The translations under genes and the position numbers were made by a program. A DNA stretch of 64,000 nucleotides, taken from the NCBI GenBank assembly GCA_036346225.1, contig JARFIW010000139.1, positions 8,246,001 through 8,310,000 on the forward strand. The letters run 5' to 3'. Numbering within the stretch: position 1 is the first letter of the stretch; the number at the start of each line of letters is the position of its first letter. This DNA comes from Platerodrilus igneus (lineage: Eukaryota > Arthropoda > Insecta > Coleoptera > Lycidae). Below, piece by piece: positions 1-11,649 of the stretch. The notes under the pieces were generated by a model. That model did no database searches, was not told where the DNA came from, and worked only from the letters and a program-made list of their open reading frames with translations.

Positions 1-370
1 AAATAACAAAAATCAACCAATTTTTACAAAATTTCAAATTATCTAATCTAAAAGGAAAATTAATAAAACCAAAGCAAAATTAACATCACAAATAGCAAAA
101 CCAACCGCAATTTTTACAAAATTCAAAATTATCGAATCTAAAAGGAAAATTAATAAAACCAAACCAGAATCAACGTTTCAAATAGCAAAATCAACCTCAA
201 TTTTTACAAAATTCAAAATTATCCAATCCAAACGGAAAATTAATAAAACCAAAGTAAAAATAACGTTACAAATAGAAAATCAACCCCAATTTTTTACAAA
301 ATTCGAAATTACCCAACCCAAACGGAAAATTAATAAAGTCGAAGCAAAAATAACGATATACAAAACGAAA
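1..370 (+). repeat. Tandem ~90-bp repeat in errantivirus A leader
   Basis: The phrase GGAAAATTAATAAA recurs at 54, 144, 234 and 324, a period of 90 bp, with about four imperfect units of A-rich sequence ahead of gag. The units also share a TTTTTACAAAATT stretch. It lies in the untranslated leader and has no coding content. Its role is unknown; leader repeats are common in this class of element. Confidence 0.85.
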
Positions 371-438
371 TAAACCTCAATTCAAAAAAAAAAAAATTTT
401 TAGAAATTACCTAAAATCAAAAGCAACCCTTATCCAAC

Positions 439-1581
439 ATGAGTAGCACAGACATGAAGCTTTATTTGGAGACAATCCAGGTATTTGATGGCACGCAGGC
501 GCATCTTTCAAATTTCATTGGAGCAGCCGAAATGTTCCTAAAAACCTTCTACAAACCCGGAGATAACGAAAGAAATTCATTGCTTATACGCTTGGTAATA
601 AGTAAACTAGCCGGAAGGACACTAACCTTAATCGCCAGTAGGGACGATTTACAGGAATGGCAAGGATTTAAACAGCTACTAATTGCATATTTTGGAGACC
701 AACGTAACATAAAATGCCTGGTACGAGATTTAATAAACCTTAGAATGGAACACAATCAATTCCCCTACCAATTCGGAATGAAATGCCAAGACGTGAGAAG
801 TTTAATACTAACCAAATTAAAAATCGAAGAACCCGATCAAAACGTTCGACATTTAAAAACAAAAATGTATGACAAAATGGCACTGGGCACGTATATAAAC
901 GCTTTACCAGAACGACTATCGGATAAAATCAGATTCCAACGACTCCAAAATCTAGAAGAAGCTATGAACCTAGTAATAGAAGAAGAAAATGTAATGTATT
1001 ACCGCAACAGACTATACAACCCCAACGCGAATAAAAGTTATTCACCAATAAAAACTATACAAGCCACAAGACAAACAATCCCTCAACAAAAATTCACACT
1101 TTTTAACGCACAAACAAATCAACCGCAAATTAATAACCCAAGTTTCAACAATTTTAATAATCAATATAAACATTTTTCAAAACCAACGTTTAACCCAACT
1201 TTTACGAAACCCGCATTCCAACCAAGATTTAATCAAAACCTAAACCAACAAAGACCAGCATTCAACGCAAACCCCAATAGAAATACACCAATGAATAATA
1301 ATCATAACAACCCTAATAATTATTATAAACCAACACCAATGGATACCTCATCTGGTAACGCCAGACAAAATACAAAGATAACACATATCCGACCAAATCT
1401 TCATCAGAAACGCAATTTTACATCAGAAAAACTATTTCATCAAGAAGTAGAAAAATTTGACACTGACCAGAATAATTACATTGAGACAACTACGAACGAT
1501 GAATCAAACCATGCAGAAATTTATAAACGCGACGAACAATACGAAACTTACGAGGAGTACGACGAAGAAGACTCGAACTGA
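439..1581 (+). CDS. gag: Errantivirus A Gag, 380 aa, intact
   Basis: This open frame encodes the structural polyprotein that would form the retrovirus-like particle. The first ~190 residues are the helical capsid-like part. From about residue 200 the protein becomes very rich in Asn, Gln, Pro and Phe, and it ends in an acidic Tyr/Glu tail. No CCHC zinc knuckle is present, which is usual for errantivirus Gag. The start is the first in-frame ATG after the repeat leader. The stop lies just before the pol frame, which is open at -1, so Gag-Pol would need a -1 frameshift; no canonical slippery heptamer was found. A homologous, decayed gag sits at about 23030-23983 in errantivirus B. Confidence 0.85.
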   Translation: MSSTDMKLYLETIQVFDGTQAHLSNFIGAAEMFLKTFYKPGDNERNSLLIRLVISKLAGRTLTLIASRDDLQEWQGFKQLLIAYFGDQRNIKCLVRDLINLRMEHNQFPYQFGMKCQDVRSLILTKLKIEEPDQNVRHLKTKMYDKMALGTYINALPERLSDKIRFQRLQNLEEAMNLVIEEENVMYYRNRLYNPNANKSYSPIKTIQATRQTIPQQKFTLFNAQTNQPQINNPSFNNFNNQYKHFSKPTFNPTFTKPAFQPRFNQNLNQQRPAFNANPNRNTPMNNNHNNPNNYYKPTPMDTSSGNARQNTKITHIRPNLHQKRNFTSEKLFHQEVEKFDTDQNNYIETTTNDESNHAEIYKRDEQYETYEEYDEEDSN

Positions 1582-2822
1582 AATTTTCAAATGGACCAAT
1601 TCATAACCGACCAAACTTAATAAACTTAAATAACATAAATCACTTAGTACTACCATACATAGAAATACCCCACGCCGAATTCAAACTATTAATCGACACC
1701 GGATCCTCAAAAACATTAATTAGCCCCAGAACCGTGAAAAAACATTATTTAGATTATGTAGAAAGAGAACCATTTAAAATTAAAACAGCCCATCAAACAA
1801 CACTACACCAATTCGTAGCTAATATACCCTCACTGAGAACATTTAATGTTAAAATGAAACATAAATTTTGTGTATTCGAATTTAACGACAAATATGACGG
1901 CTTAATCGGAATGGACCTTCTAAGAAAATTAGAAGCCAACATTGACATTAAAAATCGTTTATTAAGGACGAAATACGGAAAAATCCCCATTAAATTTCAA
2001 AACACACAAATCGAACAAAAATACACTATAGAACCCCGAACGGAACGAAAAATAAAAATCCCAGTAAAATCTAACAAAAAAGTAGGAATAATAAATCATA
2101 TGACTTTTCAACAAGGAGTAGAAACCCCAACCGCTTTAGTACAAATAAAAGATAATTATGCAACCACAACGATACTAAATTCAAACGACTATCCCGTAGA
2201 ATTATCATTGACAGACCCAATTAACGTAGAAGAATTAAATTTTAACGAAATGGAAATAGACGAAAATTTAGAAAACGATTACAACCCAATAGAACATGAC
2301 AAAATGTTAAGAGAAAATTTAACTAACATCCGCTTTAACACCGACATCAATCAAGAAGAAGAAAGAGTAATTAAAAACTTATGTTTTGAATACCGAGACA
2401 TATTCCACTGCGAAGGAATACCATTAACATTCACCAACACAGTAAAACATAATATCGAGTTAACAGACAATAAACCAATCTTTACAAAAGCATATAGACT
2501 ACCTCATGCAAGCCAAGAAGAAGCTGACAGACAAGTAGCAGACTTATTAGAACAAGATATAATTCAGCACTCCAATTCACCATGGAGCAGCCCCGTGTTA
2601 ATAGTACCTAAGAAATTAGACGCAACCGGAAAGAGAAAGTACAGAATGGTAATAGACTATAGAAAGTTAAATGAAAAAACGGTAGATGACAAATATCCAC
2701 TACCAAATATAACCGAAATTTTAGACAAATTAGGCAAATGCCAATATTTTTCAACATTAGACCTACCATCAGGTAGAGATGGAAGAAAAGGATATATCAA
2801 AAACAGCCTTCAGCACACCTAG
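1578..2822 (+). pseudogene. pol: Errantivirus A pol, protease and first part of RT
   Basis: The frame is open from just after gag, at -1 relative to it. A retropepsin active site, LLIDTGSS, lies near 1686-1712 and is followed by the flap/GMDLL region near 1910. From about 2400 the fingers and palm of a Ty3/gypsy RT appear (SPWSSPVLIVPKK, then YRMVIDYRKLN), ending at the first catalytic region LDLPSG near 2757. There a short deletion shifts the frame and removes residues next to the first catalytic aspartate motif, so the protein ends within a few codons. The next piece of RT continues in another frame from 2779. Confidence 0.85.
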
Positions 2823-3498
2823 AGGACATTATGAGTACAAACGAATGCCATTTGGATTAAAGAACGCACCCGCTACTTTCCAGAGAGTCATGGACAATAT
2901 ACTACGAGGAATACACAATGAAAAATGTCTTGTATACCTTGACGACATCATAGTTTATTCCACATCATTGGTAGAACACATAGAAAGATTGAAAGAAGTA
3001 TTTGAAAGACTAAGACAAGCACATTTCAAAGTACAATTAGACAAAAGCGAATTTTTACAAAAAGAAGTATCATTTTTAGGACATGTAATAACACCCCAAC
3101 GAGTAATGCCAAATCTCGACAAAACAAATGCAGTTCTAAATTCCCCATTACCAAAGACAACCAAAAAAATTAAAAGATTTCTAGGACTTAGTGGTTACTA
3201 CCGCAAATTCATTAAAGGTTACGCTCAGATAACCAAACCCCTGACAAATTGTTTAAAAAAGGGAAACAAAATTGAACACACCCCGGAATTCATTAAAGCC
3301 GTAGACAAAATTAAAAACGTATTAACGAATCACCCTGTATTAGAATACCCAGACTTTTCAAAACCATTTATACTGACGACAGACGCATCGAATGTAGAAT
3401 TAGGCGCAGTATTGAGCCAAGGAAAAGTAGGTAGCGATAAACCCATCTACTACTTTCCAGAGAGTCATGGACAATATACTACGAGGAATACACAATGA
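2779..3498 (+). pseudogene. pol: Errantivirus A RT palm/thumb, first copy of duplicated segment
   Basis: This piece resumes RT in a new frame after the lesion near 2775. It contains the palm motif [14 protein letters not shown] and the catalytic box [13 protein letters not shown], then thumb and connection sequence ([17 protein letters not shown]) and the start of RNase H ([15 protein letters not shown]). It runs into the junction of a 577-bp direct repeat at 3451, which throws translation back into RT and then to a stop. Confidence 0.85.
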
Positions 3499-4027
3499 AA
3501 AATGTCTTGTATACCTTGACGACATCATAGTTTATTCCACATCATTGGTAGAACACATAGAAAGATTGAAAGAAGTATTTGAAAGACTTAGACAAGCACA
3601 TTTCAAAGTACAATTAGACAAAAGTGAATTTTTAAAAAAAGAAGTTTCATTTTTAGGACATGTAATAACACCCCAAGGAGTAATGCCAAATCCCGACAAA
3701 ACAAATGCAGTTCTAAATTACCCATTACCTAAGACAACCAAAGAAATTAAAGGATTTCTAGGACTTAGTGGTTACTACCGCAAATTCATTAAAGGTTACG
3801 CTCAGATAACCAAACCCCTGACAAATTATTTAAAAAAGGGAAACAAAATTGAACACACCCCGGAATTTATTAAAGCCGTAGACAAAATTAAAAACATATT
3901 AACGAATCACCCTGTATTAGAATACCCAGACTTTTCAAAACCATTTATACTGACGACAGACGCATCGAATGTAGCATTAGGCGCAGTATTGAGCCAAGGA
4001 AAAGCAGGTAGCGATAAACCCATCAGC
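2874..4027 (+). repeat. 577-bp tandem duplication inside RT
   Basis: Unit 1 is 2874-3450 and unit 2 is 3451-4027; matched words such as TACTTTCCAGAGAGTCATGG and CCCATC lie exactly 577 bp apart. The units differ at scattered positions (for example Glu versus Ala in the RNase H start, Arg versus Gly in the thumb), so they are not a fresh perfect copy. The YLDD catalytic box is therefore present twice. Confidence 0.9.
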
Positions 4028-4813
4028 TACGCATCCAGAACCCTAAACGAAACCGAACAGAAATATAGCACCATAGAAAAAGAATTATTAGTCATAATTT
4101 GGGCAACAAAATATTTTAGACCTTACTTATATGGAAGAAAGTTTTACATATACACCGATCATAGACCATTAGTATGGCTATGCAAACTTAAAGAACCGAA
4201 TTCAAAATTACAACGATGGAGAATCAGACTCGAAGAGTACGATTACGAAATTATATACAAAAAAGGAATTTATAACAACAACGCAGACGCTTTAAGTAGA
4301 ATCCAGCTCAATGCATTAGAAACGGAATCCATTATAGGAAATGTAGACGAAGCAGAAATAAGGGAAGATCCAGACGAGATCGACACGATACATTCGACAC
4401 AAAACGAAGAACCTAAAAACGCGATTAAAATTTTAAACGAAGCAATCGATATGAAACCAAATCAATTTATAATAACCGAAGTTTTAAATAACCCAAATCC
4501 CGTAAAATATACAAAAGTAGATAACAAAAAGATATACCAAATTCAAATAACTAAAGATGACAACGAGGAACAAATAATTAAAATTCTAAAAGAATACACC
4601 CCCGAGAAAAAACGATTTTATTTCTATTTCAACACCGAACATTTATACCAAAGATTTTCAGAATTATTCATTAAATTATTCAATAACTCTGGCCCTGAAC
4701 TCATCAGATGTACTAGAAAATTAATAACATTAGACGACCCTGACGTAATAAACGATGTAATCAGGAATCAGCACGAAGGAAAACCAACCATCGTGGAATT
4801 AACGAAACAATAA
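3467..4813 (+). pseudogene. pol: Errantivirus A RT (second copy), RNase H and integrase N-part
   Basis: This is a 448-codon open frame. It begins in the second copy of the RT segment ([10 protein letters not shown] near residue 17), passes through thumb and connection, then a full Ty3/gypsy-type RNase H ([15 protein letters not shown], then [20 protein letters not shown], later YTDHRPL and NADALSRI). About 170 further residues lead toward the integrase zinc-binding region ([13 protein letters not shown]). The frame closes at 4811 and the next ~370 bp are degraded by stops. Confidence 0.88.
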
Positions 4814-5801
4814 AGCAACTTGTAAGACGTTATTATTTTAAAGACATGAAGGAGTTGACCGCAGATTTCATTAACCAATGGGAATTATGTGACAAAGCGA
4901 AATACGATAGGAAACCCCCAAAGATACCCTTAATGTTAACCAAAACACCCGACAAACCATTTCAAAAACTACATGCCGATACTCTAGTAGTATAAGCACA
5001 AAACTATTTAACAATTGTAGACGCATTCACAAAAATAGGCCAAGCAATACCAATCACCTCCAAAAATAGCATTGACGTGACCCAAGGATTTTTACAATAT
5101 TTCACATTTTATGGAACACCCGAATCAATGGTAGCGAATTTAAAAATGAGACAATACAAAACACTTTAGAACTTCACAAAATGAAAATTCATTTCATAAC
5201 GGAAAACCACCCTGAATCCAACGGACTAATTGAACGACTGCATTTAACCCTGTTAGAACAAATTCGATTATTAAGGATAAATTATAAAAAGGAACACATA
5301 ACCAATTTAATGTCATACGCACTAATCGCCTATAATAATACAATTCACTCATCGACAAATTTTTCACCCTTAGAATTAACATTAGGACATTCAGATTTAC
5401 AAAATCCCTATGACATACACTACAACAAGGAAGTGTATCAACAATATGCGAAAGACCACAAAGAAAAACTAAAAATAACGTATGACAAGGTAAAAGATAA
5501 ATTAGATAACGATAAGGAACGTATCACCACAACCCGAAACAAAATTACCGACGCCAATAAATTCTCAATAGGACAAACCGTGTATGAGAAGAACTTTCAA
5601 AGCAAGCGACATAAAACGGCACCCAGAAATTTTGGACCATTTAAAATTAAGAAAATATCAGATAAAAACATAGCAATAGTAGACAACGGTAAAATAACAA
5701 AGTACATTCATTTGAAAAACCTAAGACACCCTGTGATTTCACATGGACAATCATCACCCTTACCGTCAACCTCCACCCAGGTAGAACGGACAATCAAGTA
5801 A
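4814..5801 (+). pseudogene. pol: Errantivirus A integrase, damaged
   Basis: Stretches of integrase remain readable. The first core strand with its aspartate (LTIVDAFTK) lies near 5010. The C-terminal half of the core and the GPF/Y-like C-domain are in the open frame 5181-5801 (ENHPESNGLIERLH carries the catalytic glutamate; GPFKIKK lies near 5630). Between them, near 5135, a small deletion removes the second catalytic aspartate motif and shifts the frame. Stops also occur at 4995 and nearby. The product would be inactive. Confidence 0.82.
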
Positions 5802-5939
5802 TAATAAAAGATATAAAAAACAACCCCGGTATACTACCAATTAAATTAGGCAGTATGCAAAACCCAATTAACATTTGCCAAATTAAATACCCTACACTCT
5901 AGTATTATTGAACTAACCGATTTATTTAAAGAATTAATA

Positions 5940-6900
5940 AAAATTAAATGACTTATAATTAACAGTAAATTACCTTTTGATGTAACAGAGACAAACATTC
6001 TAATATTTGAAAAGATAGCTATAGTAAAAGGCTACATTAAGAATAACGAAATAATATTTTTAATAGAAATCCCGATAGTAGAAAGTAACAATTATAATTA
6101 TTATCATTTATTTGCTTTTCCAACGAAAGTTACTAGCACATACCAAGTAATCATACCCAAAACCAAATTCCTATCCCTAAATGAACTGAGATATGGTTAT
6201 ACAAACGAGAAATGTACTGAAGTAACACCAAACCAATACTTATGCCAATCAATGACGACAACAACCATTCAAGAAGACAGTCCTTGTGAAGTACAACTAT
6301 TAAAATTTTCAAATCATTACGAAAACTGTGAAGCCAAACAAGTGCAAATAAATAACGTGAAAATTCAAAAGGTTACAGAAAACAAATGGATAGCCATTTT
6401 CCCAACAGAAGTAGTAGCAACCATCCACTGCAACCAAGATGAAAATAACCAAGCATTAATCGGAAGCAAACTAATTACCCTCAAAGAAGACTGTTATGTG
6501 AAATTGAAAGACGAAGTAATCAGAGTTTATCAAGATCCCATATCAACAAAGAAACTTGCAAACCTACCGGAACTACAGTTCAAGATAAAACAAGAAGACG
6601 AAGAAATAATCAAGAAACCTATGAAGCTAGAGCATCTAGACTTAGACGACCTAAACCACGCCATGAAATTAGTGGAAAGTTACAAATAACATTTAAGTGA
6701 ACTCAAAACGCCAAAGTTACATTATAATAATATAAGTGTTTGGACAATTGTATTAATCATTTTAATAATTTTTGTAATCATATATGTATTTTACAAAATG
6801 TACCTTAGATATAAGAATAAAGGAAACAGTTCTAGATTTAAGGAAACAAAGAAAAATAAAGAAACGATAAGTATACCCTTAGAAACAATGAATTTTAAAT
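5940..6900 (+). pseudogene. env: Errantivirus A env-like gene, broken
   Basis: The sequence encodes an errantivirus-type envelope protein in pieces; the longest open frame is 6252-6689 (145 aa). Cysteine-bearing ectodomain sequence continues upstream to about 5950 in other frames. After a stop at 6687-6689 the same frame continues with a membrane-proximal stretch and a strong hydrophobic segment near 6735-6800 (ISVWTIVLIILIIFVIIYVF), then a basic tail. The same gene in the same order is present in errantivirus B (about 19318-20240, minus). The start is lost among stops. No signal peptide could be assigned. Confidence 0.75.
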
Positions 6901-6970
6901 GAAATTGAATAATGAATTTTATGTATTTAAAAATTAAGTAAAACCTTAATTTTTCATTTACGGTGGGAGG

Positions 6971-7504
6971 AATTATGTATCCCCCAATTATATATATATG
7001 TATTGAATATATTGAATCTAATAGGAATTATTAGAAATTGTTAAATAAAGTATAAGTCCATTGCAACATTGTAATAGAAGAATAACCCAGAGAGGTTATC
7101 GACAGTTCATGAGAACGGACATGCAACTTTGCATCCGTGAGGGCAGTGATACTGCAGGTGGCAAGTCACAGGCAGTTAACATACCGCAATTACTTAGAAT
7201 TAAGATTGATACATTGTAACAAAGTGTAAAGCAAACATGAGATTTGCAAGTTCCCACAGCCGTGTGAGGGGCAGGTTATTATAAAAAATCCGGGAGCTCA
7301 GGGCCCGGCAGTCAGTCTGAGTATTACAGCTTTTGCATTGTTGTCTACCTAGACTACTCGCCCAGTACAATTAATTTTTTTTTTTTAATTAAAGTTATTA
7401 TGAACAAGTTATTCTAAATTGCACTGTAATTTCTGTTTCAAGTTAAAATAAATTTGTTAAGTGTTTCAAGTTGTTTTATAAAAACACAGCTCCAAAGGCC
7501 CGCT
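6971..7504 (+). mobile_element. 3' LTR of errantivirus A
   Basis: The LTR starts directly after the polypurine tract GGTGGGAGG (6962-6970) with AATTATGTATCCCCCAATT, matching the AGTTATGTATCCCCCAAT start of the errantivirus B LTR. It ends near CTCCAAAGGCCCG, as B does, but is about 8 bp short of B's terminal AAACGTAACT. It contains a short AT tract after the start and an AATAAA near 7046. Confidence 0.82.
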
Positions 7505-7508
7505 TGCG

Positions 7509-8068
7509 TGGCTAAAAAAATTATAAAAGGGGTCAGAAATCGTTACCGGTAAAAACTCTTAAAATGAGGGTAGCTTCTTAGGGGATGATGCCATCTAAAA
7601 AATTCCTAGAAATTCAGGTAGCAGAGAAAAATCTAATATTAATTGATACCAAACAAGATCGATTTATCGCGAAAGATGAAATAGTTGAAGAAAACTATTT
7701 GGTTCAGATTGTTACCGGTAAAAATTCTTAAAATTGGGGTACCGCCTTAGGGAGTGATGCTATCTAAAAAATTCCTAGAAATTCGGGTAGCTGTGAAAAA
7801 TCTAATATTAATTGACACCAAACAAGATAGATATATCTCGTGGGTGGAAATGTGGAGAAAGATTTATTTCGCGGGTGGAAAGAAGGCGGGTGTGATGTAA
7901 TCAGAATGGTTGGTGTTGGGGTGTGCGAGCAAGGAGAGGAGCAACGAGGGAGCAAGGAGGAAATCCCTTCTCCTCAGATCTTCCTTATGGGAATTTACAT
8001 GTAAAATGTGTGTGGAAATGAGGATGCTGGAGGAAATGAAGTCCCAGGATTGTCAATTATCCTCTTCT
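7509..8068 (+). mobile_element. Right end of a second Polinton-like element copy
   Basis: This stretch matches the outer part of the right arm of the 32952-43038 element. Shared parts are the CTAAAAAAATTAT entry, two ~130-bp modules (7540-7670 and 7712-7840), GTGTGTGGAAATGAGG near 8010 and the terminal TTGTCAATTATCCTCTTCT (8050-8068; CTGTCAATTATACTCTACT in the main copy). About 120 bp near 7870-7990 has no counterpart. The rest of the copy is cut off by errantivirus A. The next six bases, AATTAA, would be its target duplication, unverifiable here. Confidence 0.75.
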
Positions 8069-9394
8069 AATTAAGCTTGTGAATAGTGAATAATAAAGAC
8101 TGTTGTTACTTGTTCTAAATTGGTGAAACGCGTTAGCGGTAGCCCGTTATAATAGTAATTTCACTTGTGGATTGTAGCCCGTGAAAGAGTTCGTGCGAGA
8201 ATTGTTTCCAATAATTTCAATAATGGAGTGCCCTGGTCGGTTCATAACCGACGAAGGAAGATATTTTACTTTGTCACAGTAACGCCGCACTCTGTATATT
8301 GACGGGAAATAAATTCATAGCCTAGTGTTTTAAACTTTATGACATCACCCTAAAATAACGTGAATAATTCTTCTGTCCATAGCTATACATATACATAACT
8401 AACGGCAAAAGATCAAAGCTTGTTATAATACTTATAAACATAGAAATGTGTTCATGTTGATTGGGTTATGGAAAAAACTAATTATTAATTATTTACTGGA
8501 ATCGTATTTTTAAAACACCAGCTGCAAAAAATTGGATAGTTTCTATAGCATGAAAGAAATACGCCAGAGTCGGAGTTGCTTGCATCCTTTATCTACGATT
8601 ATTAGGCAAATTGAAGTCGCCTTTTATATAGATAATTTGTAGAGATAAAGATGCACGTATGCGTAGTAAAAGATAGCTTAAACAAGTATCGACATTCCTA
8701 AATAAATAATTTCACATCGTGATAATTTGCTATACCGACAACACGACCCCAGGCTTCCTCATTCACTATATTTATTACTACGCATCAACACGAATGCATA
8801 CGATTACCGAATGTAGGACGTTTATTAGTTTGTCTCTGAACAAAAGCAGTAAAAAGTGGAAACTGAGTAGATACGAGAAAGTGGGGTGCGATCGATTGAA
8901 CGACGATACGCAAGCGAATCCATAAAGTCACCTTTCGGGTTTGCATAAAGTGAGTGAACTGCAAGTGGGTTTACAGTGTTTTTTCAACCGTAAGTTACCA
9001 ATTACTATTATATCTTTTATGGGAAATGATCGATTATTTTGCTCGTGTTTTCCGAACAGATACAACCGACACGACTCTACAGAAAATTCAAATTATCTAT
9101 TATAAGCTTTTTAAATTACTTTTACAATTTAAAATTTTATATTAACTTTGATCTTTTTAATAACAATATTTGGGTGAAAGCATTCGGATTTGAGGTTGAA
9201 TTGATGTTATAAACAAGCCATACTCAAGATTGTGTAATGTTTACACTGTAAGCCATTCTAATGTTAGCTAAACAGGAAAAGTTATTGACTCAACAATAGA
9301 TAAAACTAATGCTACCATCATTATCTCTATAAACAAATAAAATTAAACTTACTAACAAAAACCATACTTAGCTTTTAGTTCTAGTAATAATCAG
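8069..9394. other. No gene recognised; flank of element copy 2
   Basis: This is AT-rich sequence with only short unconvincing frames. An AATAAAGACTGTTGTTACTTG segment near 8090 and CACAGTAACGCCGC near 8277 look like possible remnants of a retroelement terminus, but no partner repeat is in the window. No RNA gene or repeat array was seen. Confidence 0.5.
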
Positions 9395-9611
9395 ACAATC
9401 GTCAGTGGTGGCTCGTGGTGATTTTATTTGAGCGGCTCTAACTGCTTATGGCATGAATATAATACAAGATAACATAAGCAACACTCACCTTCAGTGGTTT
9501 GATTTATTCAGACTAGTCACTCACACAGACCCATTAATTTTTGTATACTTGTTTATAGGTTTATGTACAAAAAGTCACACACTGTACTCTAATTGTCACG
9601 TAATAATAATT

Positions 9612-11119
9612 TTACTGCTTGTATACGAAATCAAGCCTTCTGTCTCTCTGAGCAATATAATGGTCTATAACTTTTTCGTCAAAATTGTTGATGTTATGTA
9701 TTAAGTTTTTGTTGACTGACATCATTTCTAAGGCATTAAGACGTTCTTCGGTCATTGTGTTCCTTAGATAAGTTTTAATCCTATTAAAAGTTGAAAAACA
9801 TCTTTCAGATTCGGCAGTGGACATTGGGGTTGTGACTATAATTTTTAATAATTTTATTGTTTCGCCAAATGTTTTGTTTAACCCATTTTGGGTCAACCAG
9901 GAAAGCATGTTTTTGAGTACATCACTTCCAATTCAGTCCTCAATTTGTCTGGCTGTAACATCGGATAACATTTAACAATCGATTGGAAATGCGATGTTGG
10001 AAATTTTTTTGAGTAAGTATCAAAATTAGTTATGTCTACTAAAAATGCGGCTGCTAAATGAGTTCGGTATGAGAGCCTGTCCTTCATCTGAATAACTATT
10101 GTATCGCACACTTCTTTAGCAATCAAATTCCGATTTTCTACGTTACTAATTTTTTTCGTTTAGTATCATTACAGATTATATATTTTCTATCTCATCAGTT
10201 GAATTTCTAGCAAATGCTATTATCCTTTCAAAGTCTTCCATTTTTCTCTTCAGTGCAACACTGTCTGTATCTCTAGCTTGAAACTGATTAAATAATATGT
10301 TAACATGTGGAAAAATTTTATGAAATAAATTGAGCAAAAAAACACAAAATCAGGATCTTCCAGGATTCTACGCAAACCATATGCTTCCCTGCAGGTAATA
10401 GTTTTATTACATTTTTCTTCTAATTACTGAAAGCATTCGGTTAGTTTTTCTCTATTCTCATATACGACGTTTACAATACGAATATTATAATTCCAACGTG
10501 TGGCAGCAACAGTGGGAAATTTTCGCTTCACTATTTCTTTTAGCACATCACACCTGTGAGTAGAATGAGAAAAAAAGCAGGAATTGCGGATAAATTAGAA
10601 AAAAAAAATTTAAACTTTAGCATTTTAACTATTTACTTTCTGCAAAATTCAATTTAATTGATGGGCATAACAGTGAACAAAATGGGCATTTTTATATTTA
10701 AGTTTTATTTTTGACTGAACTCCACTAGCAGAACCACTCATAACATTTGTACCGTCATAAGTTTGAGCGATTAGTTTAGATAGCGAGTTTAATATTAATT
10801 TATCTAATTTCTGCTCAATACACTCCGTTAAACCGTTAGCTGTTTTATCTATTACTCGTAGAAATGTCCAAAATCTCTCATAAATATTTCCACTGTAGAA
10901 ATATCTAACTATAATTACCATTTGACATCGATTTGAAATGTCAGTCGTCTCATCGCACTGAATTGCCAAAAATTTACTACCTTTAATTTGATCTTAAATT
11001 TCTTGACGACACACTCCAAGCATGCTTTCTAAAATCTCGTTTTGCATAGTTTTACATGTACCTTTAAATACACTCGCTTTGTGTAAATGTTCTTTTAAAA
11101 TTACATCCAATTCCGAAGT
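9612..11119 (-). pseudogene. hAT transposase (ZMYM1/TTF-like), C-terminal part
   Basis: Broken frames on the minus strand show the DDE-type transposase of the zinc-finger MYM-type-1-like hAT group. CDETTDISNR, with the first catalytic Asp, is near 10950. TYDGTNVMSG and HFVHCYAHQLN are in 10649-10969. The hAT dimerisation domain is at 9612-9908 (STAESERCFSTFNRIKTYLR). 10127-10648 is readable only in fragments. Position 11111-11119 (TTCCGAAGT) is one copy of the target duplication left by the LINE. The N-terminal part is at 16196-16823. Confidence 0.82.
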
Positions 11120-11137
11120 CATCATCATTTTGTTTTC

Positions 11138-11295
11138 GACCTTACTTAAGGTCGGTTTGACGCAGTTCTAACTTCTTTTCTATTCTGTGCTAATCTAAAA
11201 AGCTCTATATATCCTTCACAACCTAAATTTCTAAAAATTTGACTAATATAGTTTGGTCTAGGTCTTCCTATATCCTTCTATCTTTTTCCTATCCA
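11138..11295 (-). repeat. Extra copy of RTE 3'-terminal sequence
   Basis: Sequence here (CTTACTTAAGGTCGGTTTGACGCAG and onward) is repeated in diverged form at 11645-11790, where it is the C-terminal coding end of RTE-1. Two RTE 3' ends therefore lie in tandem ~505 bp apart, with unrelated sequence between. Confidence 0.75.
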
Positions 11296-11418
11296 CCTGA
11301 CTCTACATAGATATTAGCAACCTGATGGTTGTTAAAGAACTCTAACATGTTTACATGATTACCATTTATAAGGAAATGAAATATAACCTGGTTATCCGCT
11401 TCAAAAAAGGAAAAGTGT

Positions 11419-11603
11419 TAAATTATAAATTATGGTAATGCTTAAGCAACGAATCGCTGCCAACATACCAGACCGCTAACTAATTGTGAGTTATGTCATG
11501 GTGACGTTTATTAAATTATATGTTATGGTAAGGCTTAAGCTACGAAAGGCTACCAACATGCCAGACCGCTAACTAATTGTGAGTTATGTCATGGTGACAT
11601 TTA
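11419..11603. repeat. Two tandem ~94-bp units
   Basis: Unit 1 (11419-11512) and unit 2 (11513-11603) share TTATGGTAA/TTATGGTAAGGCTTAAGC and GACCGCTAACTAATTGTGAG with a few substitutions. They lie between the two RTE 3' ends. No coding content. Confidence 0.8.
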
Positions 11604-11649
11604 GTTAGCTGATTTTTATTATTTTTTTTTGTTTTGTTTTCGAACTTAC

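Larger units (their letters stand above)
1..7504 (+). mobile_element. Errantivirus A (Ty3/gypsy), 5'-truncated by window edge
   Basis: This is an insect retrovirus-like LTR element lacking only its 5' LTR, which would lie left of the window. The order is leader with 90-bp tandem repeats, gag, protease-RT-RNase H-integrase, env-like gene and 3' LTR, as in the errantivirus group. Pol lies in the -1 frame relative to gag. The copy is dead: there is a frame break in RT, a 577-bp tandem duplication across RT, a lesion at the second integrase aspartate, and stops in env. It is inserted in the terminal region of a Polinton-like element (7509-8068). The 4 bases after the LTR (TGCG, 7505-7508) may be the target duplication, but the other side is not in view. 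Confidence 0.88.
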
